Positions 42,407 through 51,707 of a DNA stretch of 64,000 bases are shown piece after piece (position 1 is the first letter of the stretch; each line of letters starts with the position of its first letter). The DNA is from Rhodothermia bacterium (lineage in GTDB: Bacteria > Bacteroidota > Rhodothermia > Rhodothermales > UBA2364). The stretch covers positions 1 to 64,000 of the forward strand of contig JAFLBZ010000023.1 of assembly GCA_017303715.1 (NCBI GenBank). Reading direction: 5' to 3'. The notes beneath the pieces are model-generated. The model did no database searches, was not told where the DNA came from, and worked only from the letters and a program-made list of their open reading frames with translations. Made by a program: the position numbers and the translations under genes.

Positions 42407-43618
42407 ATGAGAAAAATTTCTTTTTGGATGTTCATCTGCATCCTCATTGCACCTAATGGCCTTTTTGCGCAGAACTTCACCCAGAGCACACGCTCCTTTG
42501 TCGCATCGCCGGTTTACTTGGGTATGGGCGGCGCTGGTATTGCCCTGCCTAAACGAGAAAGTGCCTTCTTTTACAATCCCGCGGGTGGCCGAGATGCCTT
42601 GGGCAACAAGTCAATGCGCTTTACCATTTTGGGCGTCCGTGCTGGTACGGGCACAAATTCTATAGATATTGTCAACTTTATTGAGGATCGAGTGCAACCG
42701 GCTATTGACAATGGCTTTGAAACCCTTACCGACAATGAGCAAGAAGACCTTTATGACGACGCACTTGCGCTTTTTCGTCAGAATGGGGGCGTTTCTACGG
42801 AAGCCAATCTGCTTTTGCCCGCTTTTTCTATCCGCCTCGGAAGCAAAGCCGCTTTAAATTTAGGCTTCTTCTCGGATGGAAAAGCCCTGCTGCGCGTTGA
42901 AGACGGCGGTGCGGGCGTCCCACAAGTAAAGGTATTGGGCCAAGCGGATGTGATTGGGGTTGGTGGTGTGAGTGTAAATCTTACGCCTGAACTTTCAGCG
43001 GGGGTAAATGCAAAATATACCGCCCGTAACTTGATTCTAAAGGACAAATCCTTGGATGGCTTTAGTGATGAAGAGCCCATTTATGCCGTTAAAACGAATG
43101 GTATTTCTGCCGATGTGGGCTTGATGTTCCGCCCAAAAGTCTTAAAAGGGCTACATGTTGGTGCGGTTGTCTATGATGCCTTCAATAACGGATTAAATAC
43201 TTTTAGTGAAGAAAATACTGAATTGGTAAGCGGCGATGAAAGTGCCACAGAGCTAACCCAGAACCTCTTGCAAGCATCGGAACGCAAATCGGGGCTTTCG
43301 TATCGCTTAGGATTGGGCTATACACGGCGTTTTTCGAGCCTTCTGGGGGTTTCATTGGCTGCTGATTATGAGGGCTATCAAAACCCAATGGTAGAACAAG
43401 ATTTTGGTTCAAAATTATATTTTGGAGGCGAAGTCCGGCTATTGAGATTTATCAACTTGCGAGCAGGATTTGGACAAGGATATGCGGCCTTTGGAGGCGG
43501 CTTGGACTTGGGCGGCCTGACGTTGGATTATGCGTATTATGGTGTAGAAAGCGGGAGATTTGCAGGCCAAGCTCCGCGATACAACCACCTTGTTCAACTC
43601 GTTTTGGGGACTTGGTAG
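42407..43618 (+). CDS. PorV/FadL-like outer-membrane beta-barrel protein
   Basis: 403 residues with a signal peptide (MRKISFWMFICILIAPNGLFAQ). The mature start SFVASPVYLGMGGAGIALPKRESAFFYNPAG is the pattern of PorV/OM-barrel proteins of the Bacteroidota (also UPF0164/DUF5723-like). Alternating strands continue to a last strand LVQLVLGTW. PorV is the T9SS shuttle protein, but several paralogues of this type are not involved in secretion, so I leave the symbol empty. The ATG at 42407 gives the signal peptide. It pairs with the lipoprotein at 41349. Confidence 0.65.
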   Translation: MRKISFWMFICILIAPNGLFAQNFTQSTRSFVASPVYLGMGGAGIALPKRESAFFYNPAGGRDALGNKSMRFTILGVRAGTGTNSIDIVNFIEDRVQPAIDNGFETLTDNEQEDLYDDALALFRQNGGVSTEANLLLPAFSIRLGSKAALNLGFFSDGKALLRVEDGGAGVPQVKVLGQADVIGVGGVSVNLTPELSAGVNAKYTARNLILKDKSLDGFSDEEPIYAVKTNGISADVGLMFRPKVLKGLHVGAVVYDAFNNGLNTFSEENTELVSGDESATELTQNLLQASERKSGLSYRLGLGYTRRFSSLLGVSLAADYEGYQNPMVEQDFGSKLYFGGEVRLLRFINLRAGFGQGYAAFGGGLDLGGLTLDYAYYGVESGRFAGQAPRYNHLVQLVLGTW

Positions 43619-43668
43619 AGCAAATGGGACTGCGGTTGGCAATCCCTCTGTATCCACACATGTAGCAT

Positions 43669-43705
43669 GGGCGGGCTTGGGTACAACCCAGACTGCCCTT
43701 TTTTT
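43669..43705 (+). terminator. Intrinsic terminator after the barrel gene
   Basis: GGGC (43669-43672) through GCCC (43695-43698) forms an interrupted stem with inner GGG/CCC pairing and is followed by seven T residues. It sits 50 bp downstream of the stop codon. Confidence 0.7.
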
Positions 43706-44244
43706 GTCCCCAAACTGTCGTTGTTAAGTTTCACTGGCTTTGTCTTTGGCGTTTTGGCTTGTGCGGCTTGGCAGTGTGTGGCTGTTATTCACTCATGTCA
43801 CGCAGGGTTCAACAGAAGGATAAAAAAAGCAGGGGAAGAGAACATCTTCAGGTTCCTGATAAAATACCTTTGGACTCTATTCACACCATACAAGACAAAG
43901 TTTTTAATACGCTAGGTCGGTCATCGTGTATAGTCGAAGGGTATTGTAAAATGATCCCGTAAAAACATATATTTAGCAAGCTTCCTCGATCTTCAACCGT
44001 ATTTATGAGCTGCATTTACACCTCTTGAAAATTGAGACGCAAAGTGTTTTTGAAGCGGGATTAGAACAAATTTAAGAAGTTAATGCGCTCAATATCTCAC
44101 ATGAAGGCCCAAAACTCATATTAGAAAAAGGCGTTAAGACCGGATATTACTCACCCGCTTACAGAATTTGAAAATAGCAGACAAAAGGAACGGTGCGTCT
44201 AATGAGGCGTAAGGACATTTGTCTTCAAAACCAATTCTATTCTC
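43706..44244. other. Gene-free stretch of about 540 bp
   Basis: AT-rich after about 43860 with many stops in all frames. I cannot recognise a gene, RNA or repeat; it could be an eroded gene remnant, but no family can be named. Confidence 0.4.
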
Positions 44245-46578
44245 ATGAAACGCCTTTGTACCCTATTGCTTTCTATTTTTTTTACCAATCTCATCTTTGC
44301 CCAACCCCGTTTTCCCGAGTCGGATTTTGTCTTTGACGACACATCTTTACCACGTATAGACATAACGCTTTCGCCGGATTCCTTGCGTTTGGCCGAAACC
44401 AACGTGAGTAGCAACAAAGAATATGTGGCTACTTTTCAGTTTATGCGACGTGGTGTAGCGGAACAAGTCGAAAAGGTGGGTTTCCGTGTGCGCGGAAATA
44501 CCTCACGAAATGCGCAAAAGAAATCGTGGAAAATCTCTTTTAATACTTTCCAGAAAGGTAGAAAATGGTATGGCTTGGAAAAATTAAACCTAAATGGTGA
44601 GCACAACGACCCCTCCATTATCCGAGCAAAATTGGCGTGGAATCTCTTCCGGCAGTTTGGCGTTCCGGCCTCGCGTGCAAACCATGTACGGGTATTCATC
44701 AACGGAACCTATTATGGCCTTTACCTCAATGTGGAAAACATAGACGAAGAATTTGTGCAATCCCGTTTTGGCAACAACAACGGGAACCTGTATAAATGCC
44801 TCTGGCCCGCAGACTTGGCGTGGCGTGGCTCCGACCCAAGCGCCTATAAATTCACCTCCAGCGGGCGAAGGGCCTATGAGTTGGAGACCAACAATACCAC
44901 CGACGATTATACCGACCTCCGCGACCTGATCCGAACCATCACCCAAACCACCGATGCCGCTTTTCCGGTGGAGATTCAGAAGGTTTTGAATGTGGATGGC
45001 TTCCTAAAAGTCTTGGCAATGGATGTTGCCATTGGTGGATGGGACAATTATTGGTGGCTAAAAAACAATTATTACCTCTATAAAAACCAAGATACGGGAC
45101 GGTTCGAGTGGATCCCGTATGACTACGACAACACTTTTGGAATAGACTTTGTATCGCAAGATTGGGGGAACAGAAATGTGAACACATGGGGTAACCAGTC
45201 GGAAGTAAGACCCTTGGTAACACGCTTGTTCAAGGTGGATACCTTCCGGTATCGCTACTTGTATTACCTGAAACAAATCGTGACCAACCTAACCAAGCCC
45301 GGTGTCTTAGACCCCGAAATCAACCGCTTATACAACATGAACTTGGATGCAGCCTTGGCCGACTCCTACCGTTTATTGGATTGGAATTGGGATATATCGT
45401 CCTTCGCCAAGTCCTACGATCAAGCTTTGGGAGGGCATGTAAAATATGGACTTAAGCCCTTCCTTACCGCCCGATACAACAGCGCCATAAGCCAAATTTC
45501 CTTTACCAATATCTCGCCTATATTGCGATATTCCAAACAATCTGTTTCCGTCTTATCGCCCAATATGCCTTTGGGCATCCAAGTACAAGTAGAAGACGAC
45601 CAGCCCAGCCCGACGGTCACGCTTTTGTACCGCTTTAATGGTGGAACAGAAGCCGCCCTTCGCATGAAAGACGATGGAACCGGAGGCGACACCGCCTCCG
45701 GCGACGGTTGGTACACCGCAACCATTCCCGCCACCGGAGCAACGGGCAGTTTGTCTTGGTACATCGAGGCCGATGACGGGCGATTGGGCGTGAACGTTTT
45801 TCCGGCAAGTGCGCCCTCCATCCCCAATGTCGTTCCGGTCATGGTATCGCCCATTGCACTAAACGAATTTATGGCCGAGAACACCAAAACCATCCAAGAC
45901 GAGGCCGGTCAATTTGAGGATTGGATCGAGTTGTACTACGCTGGCGAGACCGCCTTCTCCTTAGAGGACTATTACCTCTCCGACGATCCAGCACGGCCCG
46001 ACAAGTGGCCCATTCCGACCACCCAACTTGGCCCACAAAATCGCTATTTGGTCATCTTTGCAGACGAAGACCGTACACAAGGCACGTATCATGCCAACTT
46101 CAAGCTGAGCAAAGGCGGCGAGTACCTCTCGTTGGCTAAAAAAGATGGGAATACGGTTACACTTATAGATGCGCTCTCTTTTGGCACGCAAACCGCAGAT
46201 GTATCCTATGGTCGCGAACCTGATGGAACAGGGAATTGGGTTTTTCGCAACAAGCCCACCCCCGGAAAAGCCTATCTCACGGCCTCCGATCCAAACCCGC
46301 AGCCAAGTTCGTTTGTTGTTGGTTCGGCCTTTCCAAATCCCTTTAGCCACACCTTCCAAGTTCCAATAAACGTACCACAAATCGGCGTCCTTGAACTTTC
46401 GCTCTTCGATGTCTTGGGACGCGAGATACATCGGATGCAAACCCATAGCACTGCCGGACAACAACTTGTTAACCTTTCACCAGAAGTACCAAATGGTGTT
46501 TATTTGTTGGAAGTGAGGCTAAACGCCGGACAAAACCACCAACATAGGAGCGTGATAAGGTTGGTTAAAACCCGCTAA
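44245..46578 (+). CDS. T9SS-secreted CotH-kinase and lamin-tail-domain protein
   Basis: 777 residues. Signal peptide MKRLCTLLLSIFFTNLIFAQ. Residues about 30-415 form a CotH domain: VGFRVRGNTSRNAQKKSWKISF, KLNLNGEHNDPSIIRAKLAWNLF, YYGLYLNVENIDEEFV, DVAIGGWDNYWWLKNNYYLY and WIPYDYDNTFG; CotH proteins are atypical protein kinases first known from spore coats. A Ig-like domain and a lamin-tail domain (about 535-665; LNEFMAENTKTIQDEAGQFEDWIELYYAG) follow, then a T9SS sorting domain (FPNPFSHTFQVP ... VPNGVYLLEV). Surface-located; the kinase target is unknown. Confidence 0.85.
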   Translation: MKRLCTLLLSIFFTNLIFAQPRFPESDFVFDDTSLPRIDITLSPDSLRLAETNVSSNKEYVATFQFMRRGVAEQVEKVGFRVRGNTSRNAQKKSWKISFNTFQKGRKWYGLEKLNLNGEHNDPSIIRAKLAWNLFRQFGVPASRANHVRVFINGTYYGLYLNVENIDEEFVQSRFGNNNGNLYKCLWPADLAWRGSDPSAYKFTSSGRRAYELETNNTTDDYTDLRDLIRTITQTTDAAFPVEIQKVLNVDGFLKVLAMDVAIGGWDNYWWLKNNYYLYKNQDTGRFEWIPYDYDNTFGIDFVSQDWGNRNVNTWGNQSEVRPLVTRLFKVDTFRYRYLYYLKQIVTNLTKPGVLDPEINRLYNMNLDAALADSYRLLDWNWDISSFAKSYDQALGGHVKYGLKPFLTARYNSAISQISFTNISPILRYSKQSVSVLSPNMPLGIQVQVEDDQPSPTVTLLYRFNGGTEAALRMKDDGTGGDTASGDGWYTATIPATGATGSLSWYIEADDGRLGVNVFPASAPSIPNVVPVMVSPIALNEFMAENTKTIQDEAGQFEDWIELYYAGETAFSLEDYYLSDDPARPDKWPIPTTQLGPQNRYLVIFADEDRTQGTYHANFKLSKGGEYLSLAKKDGNTVTLIDALSFGTQTADVSYGREPDGTGNWVFRNKPTPGKAYLTASDPNPQPSSFVVGSAFPNPFSHTFQVPINVPQIGVLELSLFDVLGREIHRMQTHSTAGQQLVNLSPEVPNGVYLLEVRLNAGQNHQHRSVIRLVKTR

Positions 46579-46653
46579 AGAATTGTTTGACCAAACCCCA
46601 TAACATTTTTATATATTGCGCTCTAAATTCACCACTTATAACCAAGCCACCAT

Positions 46654-47715
46654 ATGCGCGAGGTCGTTTTTCTGCGCCAAAATGCAGACAAATGGAAAAA
46701 ATACGAACAACTTTTCGAGCAAAAAAACCATACGCCGGCGGACGAATTGGCAGAGGTCTATTTGGCCTTGACCGATGATTTGGCTTATTCAAAAACCTAT
46801 TATCCCAACAGCAAAACAACCGCCTTCTTAAATGTCCTAACGGGCAAATATCACCAATTCATCTATAAAAACAAACGAGAAGACCGCCACCGCCTCCTTC
46901 GCTTTTGGATGGATGAAGTACCGGAAATGATGTACCGCAACCGGTATAACCTACTCCTTGCCTTCGTGGTTTTTATGCTTGCTGTAGGCATTGGCGCGGT
47001 ATCCGTCTTGCAAGATGAACGGTTTGTGCGCCTTATTCTCGGCGATGACTACGTAAACATGACGTTAGACAACATCGCACGGGGGGACCCGATGGGCGTG
47101 TATAAATTTGCCAATGAAGGGGACATGTTCTTTAGAATCGCCTATAACAATGTAATGGTGGCACTACGGGCTTTTGCTTTCGGGCTACTTATTTCTTTTG
47201 GTACGGGAATCTTCATGTTTTATAATGGCGTGATGTTGGGTTCTTTTCTCACCTTTTTTGCCCTCCGGAACTTACTTTGGGAGTCCACCTTGGTGATCTG
47301 GATTCACGGCACGCTGGAAATTTCGGTCATTGTGGTAGCGGGTTGTGCTGGTTTTACCTTGGGGAATAGTATCCTTTTTCCCAAAACCCTTCCACGAGGA
47401 ACCTCCCTCGTCAAAGGTGCGAAAGAAGGCTTGAAGATTGTTATTGGTACGGTTCCCATTTTTATTGTGGCCGCTTTTTTAGAAGGCTTTGTGACACGCC
47501 ACACCGAGATGCCCGCTTTTTTGTCTTTGTTCATTATTGGGAGTTCCGCACTCTTTATTCTGTGGTATTTTGTTTGGTATCCTTATCATCGGTTTGGCAA
47601 AGGCCATCTTCTGGAAAGGATCAAACATTTCTGGAAAGGATCAAACATTTCTGGAAAGGATCAAACATTTCTGGAAAGGATCAAACATTTCTGGAAAGGA
47701 TCAAACATTCAGTAG
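46654..47715 (+). CDS. SpoIIM/DUF95 membrane protein with a repeat-encoded tail
   Basis: 353 residues. After a soluble N-part (EVVFLRQNADKWKKYEQLFEQ) come five or six helices with the family core: FAFGLLISFGTGIFMFYNGVML, IHGTLEISVIVVAGCAGFTLGNSILFP and a last helix ending near VWYPYHRFGKGH at about residue 318. The C-terminal 34 residues (LERIKHFWKGSNISGKDQTF, then again) come wholly from a five-copy 20-bp tandem repeat. The 20-bp period reads through three frames, so the tail and the stop codon used depend on copy number. It opens an operon with three membrane proteins and MoxR. Confidence 0.85.
   Translation: MREVVFLRQNADKWKKYEQLFEQKNHTPADELAEVYLALTDDLAYSKTYYPNSKTTAFLNVLTGKYHQFIYKNKREDRHRLLRFWMDEVPEMMYRNRYNLLLAFVVFMLAVGIGAVSVLQDERFVRLILGDDYVNMTLDNIARGDPMGVYKFANEGDMFFRIAYNNVMVALRAFAFGLLISFGTGIFMFYNGVMLGSFLTFFALRNLLWESTLVIWIHGTLEISVIVVAGCAGFTLGNSILFPKTLPRGTSLVKGAKEGLKIVIGTVPIFIVAAFLEGFVTRHTEMPAFLSLFIIGSSALFILWYFVWYPYHRFGKGHLLERIKHFWKGSNISGKDQTFLERIKHFWKGSNIQ
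47611..47710. repeat. Five-copy 20-bp tandem repeat inside a coding region
   Basis: Five copies of a 20-bp unit starting CTGGAAAGGATCAAACATT; the first four are identical and the last differs only in its final base. The period is not a multiple of three. Reading past the array in the other two frames gives tails that stop at about 47735 and 47756. Confidence 0.95.
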
Positions 47716-47763
47716 CACAGTTCCTACCCTTACATAATTCTAAAATAAACACCTAAACACAAC

Positions 47764-48720
47764 ATGAGATCTGTCGAGTTCAACAAAACACGCGCATTGG
47801 GAGATGTGGTAAACGACACCTTCACCTTTGTTCGGGAAAACTTACAGCCATTAGGCCGGGTGTTGGTTTTGTTCGTCTTACCCCCCTTGCTTTTTGGAGC
47901 CGTGATCGCAACCGGTATGTCGGGAGAGTTGTTGGCCAAGATCATGAACCCCAAACTGATGGAAGAGAATCCCGGAGGTGTTTTGGAATTATACCGCCAA
48001 ACCTTCCTTACCCCATACTTTGCCCTTTCACTTTTGTCCTCCTTAGTGGGGTACTTATTGCTATATGGCGTCACCATCACCTTCATTCAGCAATATATAA
48101 AAAATGCTTCATTGGCGTCTGCCGATATTTGGAACCACATGCAGGGTAAATTAGGCCGCATCTTCTCCACTGTGATTGGTGGTGGGCTGTTGTTTTTCGT
48201 TTTTTTTCTGGTTCTCTATATGATTTTGGTGGCGATAGTGGCCGCACTAACAATGATGGGCGGAGGAGGCGGTATTGCAGCAGGAATTTTTGCTTGTTGT
48301 GGAGCCATTTTCCTCTCTATCATCGTACTTTTTGCAGGCGTCGTATTTCAACTCATCATTCCCGTCCGCATGGAAAAGCCCGAAATGAGCCTTTTCGCCT
48401 CCATTTCCTATGCCCGTGGCCTCTTGGCGGGGCGGTGGTGGCAAGGTTCAGGATTGCTTTTTGTGATGTTCGTTATTGTGTTTGTAATGGGATTGGTCTT
48501 TACCATACCCGCGACTATCGTTACCACATTTGCTGGTGTGGCTGTCGTTTCCGAGATGGGCTTGGTTTGGAAAATTTTGTTTTACCTCACCAATATCGTG
48601 AGTCAAATAGGTAGTTTATTACAAGCCATGATTATCATTTCCTTCTTCTTGTACTACTACAGTTTGGTCGAGGAAAAAGAAGGAACAGGCCTTTCCCAAC
48701 GAATTGACGAGATGCGCTAA
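47764..48720 (+). CDS. Six-helix membrane protein of the MoxR cluster
   Basis: 318 residues. Six predicted helices, for example VLVLFVLPPLLFGAVIATGM, YFALSLLSSLVGYLLLYGV, GGGLLFFVFFLVLYMILVAIV and IVFVMGLVFTIPATIVTTF; a glycine patch MGGGGGIAAG between helices. It resembles uncharacterised DUF4013-like/glycerophosphoryl-diester-type membrane proteins, but I do not assign a family. It overlaps the next gene by one base and lies 48 bp after the SpoIIM gene, so it is in the same operon. Confidence 0.65.
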   Translation: MRSVEFNKTRALGDVVNDTFTFVRENLQPLGRVLVLFVLPPLLFGAVIATGMSGELLAKIMNPKLMEENPGGVLELYRQTFLTPYFALSLLSSLVGYLLLYGVTITFIQQYIKNASLASADIWNHMQGKLGRIFSTVIGGGLLFFVFFLVLYMILVAIVAALTMMGGGGGIAAGIFACCGAIFLSIIVLFAGVVFQLIIPVRMEKPEMSLFASISYARGLLAGRWWQGSGLLFVMFVIVFVMGLVFTIPATIVTTFAGVAVVSEMGLVWKILFYLTNIVSQIGSLLQAMIIISFFLYYYSLVEEKEGTGLSQRIDEMR

Positions 48721-49433
48721 TGCAAACAAGGCGGTTTTGGTGGCTATTCTGGCTATGCGGGCTTTTCGGATCTTACTTTTCTGTTGCACAAGGCGTCGCT
48801 GTACCGGACTCCCTGACGTTGCGCACACCAGACCCAAAGGAAATTGAGCAATTAAAGTCCGAAATTCCGCTGCCTATTATTAAACCTACCCCACCAAGTC
48901 CGTCTCTTTGGGAAAACATTTTTGAAGCGATAGACTGGATTTTACAAAACATGCTCGGTTCCGATGGTAAACGGGCATTTTGGAAAATGGCTCCATTGGT
49001 CATTTTTTCCTTGCTCATGCTCTATCTCTTGTGGCGTATGGCGAGAATGGATCGGACAGGGCTTTTTTATGGCGTTGGCACCCCTTCTGGCGTTGGCAAA
49101 ATGATGGATATCGCGTCTTTAGGGCAAATTAACTTTAAAACGGAAATCCAAAATGCCGAACAGAAAAGAAGGTATAGAGACGCCGTTCGGTGGCATTACC
49201 TGCAATTACTCCATCATTTAGAGGAGCAAGAATTAATCTTATGGAAACCCGAAAAAACTAACGCGGATTACGCCTCAGAACTAAAAGGGAAACCCTTCCT
49301 TCCAGCATTTAGAGAAGCAACAAGGCACTTCGAATATGTCTGGTACGGCGAGTACTCCCCCGACGAGATGGCTTATCGGCATATTGTTGCCTCCTTCGAA
49401 GCCCTGAGCCACCTAAACCACAAACTCACATGA
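48720..49433 (+). CDS. DUF4129 domain-containing membrane protein
   Basis: 237 residues. Signal peptide (LFWLCGLFGSYFSVAQ), proline-rich periplasmic stretch, one helix (MAPLVIFSLLMLYLLWRMA), then the cytoplasmic DUF4129 domain (about 140-230): RRYRDAVRWHYLQLLHHLEEQELILW, DYASELKG and FREATRHFEYVWYGEYSPDE. DUF4129 is found in clusters with MoxR ATPases and DUF58 proteins and is structurally close to transglutaminase-associated domains; function unknown. It starts one base inside the stop of the previous gene and overlaps the next by four. Confidence 0.8.
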   Translation: MQTRRFWWLFWLCGLFGSYFSVAQGVAVPDSLTLRTPDPKEIEQLKSEIPLPIIKPTPPSPSLWENIFEAIDWILQNMLGSDGKRAFWKMAPLVIFSLLMLYLLWRMARMDRTGLFYGVGTPSGVGKMMDIASLGQINFKTEIQNAEQKRRYRDAVRWHYLQLLHHLEEQELILWKPEKTNADYASELKGKPFLPAFREATRHFEYVWYGEYSPDEMAYRHIVASFEALSHLNHKLT

Positions 49434-50668
49434 ACCTTAGCCGCATAGACCGCTTTTTGTGGGCTGCCCTAATCCTTGGCGTGGTGTTTTATGTGTTTTA
49501 TGAAGCTACAAAACCCGCGCCTCCCGACTGGCGCCCGACCTTCGCACCCAAGGACAAAATTCCATACGGCCTCTATGCCTTAGACAAGATATTGCCACAA
49601 GCCTTCCCCAACCAAAAACTACACCGCACAGAAAAATCTGCCTATGAGCTTTTGTCCGCACTTAATATCCAAAACAAAAGCAACACCAATTTTGTTTGGA
49701 TTGATATTGGCGTAGGACTATCGCCCCTCACCATTAAAGCCCTTAAGCAGTTTGTAAAAAAAGGGAATACCGCCTTTATTTCTTCCTATTATTGGCCTAA
49801 AACCCTAAAAGACTCCTTGAAGGCCGATGTTGGGTATGGTAACGAAATGCCCGGATCAGCAGCCGTAAATCAATTTGCCAGATCTGTTTCGGAAACGTCC
49901 GACACTTCTTCGGTCGGGCTTCGTCATACACACTTTAAAGATAAAAAGTTCTGGTTTCCGGCTTTTATGCAAAATGTCCCCTTCAGGGCCTATGACTCCA
50001 CCAGAACACAGGTTTTAGGCGATGCTTTTTACAAAACCAATAAAATCTTTGAAGCGGAACCTAACTTTATCCGCATGAAAATAGGGGATGGTTTCCTGTT
50101 TCTACATACACAGCCTTACGCCTTTACCAACTATGGCCTTCTGAAACAAAACAAGGCAGCCTATGCCTTTGGCGTCCTTTCCCATCTTCCTGTGCAAGAA
50201 ACCTATTTTGATGCCTATCGCCGAGGCTCCACTACCGACGAATCCTTGATGCAGTATGTATGGCGGTCAGATGCCCTGCAGTGGGCCTTTTATGGCTTAT
50301 CCTTGCTTCTGTTTTTTTCCTTTTTTTCGGCAACCAAGCGACGACAACGTATCATTCCGGTCTGGGAATTACCAAGAAACACCACACGCGAATTTGTACA
50401 AACATTGGGGCGTCTGTATTACCGGAGAAAGGACCATAAAGACCTCGCCAACCGAAAAATTACGTATTTTATGGAGTCCATCCGGAGTCGCTATTATGTA
50501 CAAACTGATCATTTAGACGACGCCTTCTTCGAGCATTTGGCAGCCAAAACAGGCCATAGCAAAGATTCTGTTGCCTCCTTGTTTAACTTTTTTGAACATT
50601 TACAAAAAAAGGCTGTACTGAACGACGAAGACTTACGAGAACTGACGCGCCGTATTTACCGATTCTGA
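49430..50668 (+). CDS. DUF4350 domain-containing membrane protein
   Basis: 412 residues. Helix 1 (RFLWAALILGVVFYVFYEAT), an extracytoplasmic DUF4350 domain (about 45-270; KDKIPYGLYALDKILPQAFP, FVWIDIGVGLSPLTIKALKQFVKKGNTAFIS, with a Rossmann/GATase-like feel), helix 2 (LQWAFYGLSLLLFFSFF) and a cytoplasmic tail (TTREFVQTLGRLYYRRKDHKDLANRKI). DUF4350 proteins are MoxR-cluster partners. The ATG overlaps the previous TGA (ATGA), supporting translational coupling. The role of the cluster is thought to be envelope or cell-surface quality control, but no substrate is known. Confidence 0.8.
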   Translation: MNLSRIDRFLWAALILGVVFYVFYEATKPAPPDWRPTFAPKDKIPYGLYALDKILPQAFPNQKLHRTEKSAYELLSALNIQNKSNTNFVWIDIGVGLSPLTIKALKQFVKKGNTAFISSYYWPKTLKDSLKADVGYGNEMPGSAAVNQFARSVSETSDTSSVGLRHTHFKDKKFWFPAFMQNVPFRAYDSTRTQVLGDAFYKTNKIFEAEPNFIRMKIGDGFLFLHTQPYAFTNYGLLKQNKAAYAFGVLSHLPVQETYFDAYRRGSTTDESLMQYVWRSDALQWAFYGLSLLLFFSFFSATKRRQRIIPVWELPRNTTREFVQTLGRLYYRRKDHKDLANRKITYFMESIRSRYYVQTDHLDDAFFEHLAAKTGHSKDSVASLFNFFEHLQKKAVLNDEDLRELTRRIYRF

Positions 50669-50692
50669 AAAACCCAACTTTCATACCACGAT

Positions 50693-51673
50693 ATGTTCAC
50701 AGAACAAGATTACGCCAACCGCACCGACCTTTCCGCCCTAAATGAGGCCGTAGAAAACATTAAAAGCGAACTTGGCAAAATGATTATTGGCCAGAGCAAC
50801 ATGGTGGAAATGCTGATTACAGCACTTCTTGCAAATGGGCATGTGCTGATTGAAGGCGTCCCCGGTGTTGCCAAAACCCTAACCGCCAAACTATTGGCTC
50901 GTACCATATCGGTTGGCTTCTCGCGGGTACAATTTACCCCCGACCTCCTGCCCTCAGATGTGCTGGGAACCTCCATTTTTGACCCAAAAACCTTGGCATT
51001 TACCTTCAAAAAAGGCCCAATCTTTGGGAATTTAGTGCTTGTGGACGAAATTAACCGCGCACCCGCTAAAACACAAGCCGCCTTATTCGAGGTTATGGAG
51101 GAGCGGCAAGTTACCGTAGATGGCGTATCGTATCAAATGGAAAAGCCCTTCCTGGTGCTTGCCACACAAAACCCCGTTGAACACGAGGGAACATACCGCC
51201 TGCCCGAAGCACAGTTGGATCGCTTTCTATTCAAAATCTTGGTGGATTACCCCACTCCCGATGAAGAAGTCCAAATCCTTTCCGGATTTCACACACGGCA
51301 TGGTGTAAACGACATTTCAACCCTAACGCCTTTACTTTCTGGCGAACAGGTGCAAAACCTACAAAAAGTGGTGCAAAGCCTGCACGTAGAAGATAAAATC
51401 CTGCGCTATATGGCTCAACTTACCACCGCTACACGAAATAATCCAGCCCTCTACCTCGGCGCATCACCACGGGCATCTTTGGCTTTACTTACCGGTTCTA
51501 AAGCGCTTGCTGCCATTCGTGGCCGCGACTTTGTTACACCGGAAGACGTACAAACGGTGGCCTATCCCGTTCTTCGGCACCGCATCCAGTTATCACCAGA
51601 GCGTGAGATGGAAGGAAGTACACCCGATCAAGTGATAAAATCCCTCATCGAGAAAATAGAAGTGCCTCGCTAA
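50693..51673 (+). CDS. MoxR-family AAA+ ATPase
   Basis: 326 residues. Walker A GVPGVAKT at 55-62, Walker B LVLVDEINRAP with D118/E119, sensor 1 LATQNPVEHEGTY, Arg-finger region LPEAQLDRFLFK, and the C-terminal lid with SPRASLALLTGSKALAAIRGRDFVTPEDV. MoxR ATPases act as chaperones that insert or activate partner proteins with von Willebrand or DUF58 domains. Here it closes the SpoIIM-DUF4129-DUF4350 operon, but the usual DUF58 gene does not follow within the window. Confidence 0.9.
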   Translation: MFTEQDYANRTDLSALNEAVENIKSELGKMIIGQSNMVEMLITALLANGHVLIEGVPGVAKTLTAKLLARTISVGFSRVQFTPDLLPSDVLGTSIFDPKTLAFTFKKGPIFGNLVLVDEINRAPAKTQAALFEVMEERQVTVDGVSYQMEKPFLVLATQNPVEHEGTYRLPEAQLDRFLFKILVDYPTPDEEVQILSGFHTRHGVNDISTLTPLLSGEQVQNLQKVVQSLHVEDKILRYMAQLTTATRNNPALYLGASPRASLALLTGSKALAAIRGRDFVTPEDVQTVAYPVLRHRIQLSPEREMEGSTPDQVIKSLIEKIEVPR

Positions 51674-51707
51674 CGTTAACGCCAAATACACCTCAAATTT
51701 CACTTTT

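Noticed and set aside
43667-43915. 82-residue plus-strand open frame
   Set aside because: It runs through the terminator at 43669 and has no family or ribosome-binding signal.
47611-47710. Five-copy array as a CRISPR or iteron origin
   Set aside because: Direct adjacent copies without spacers, lying inside a coding region.
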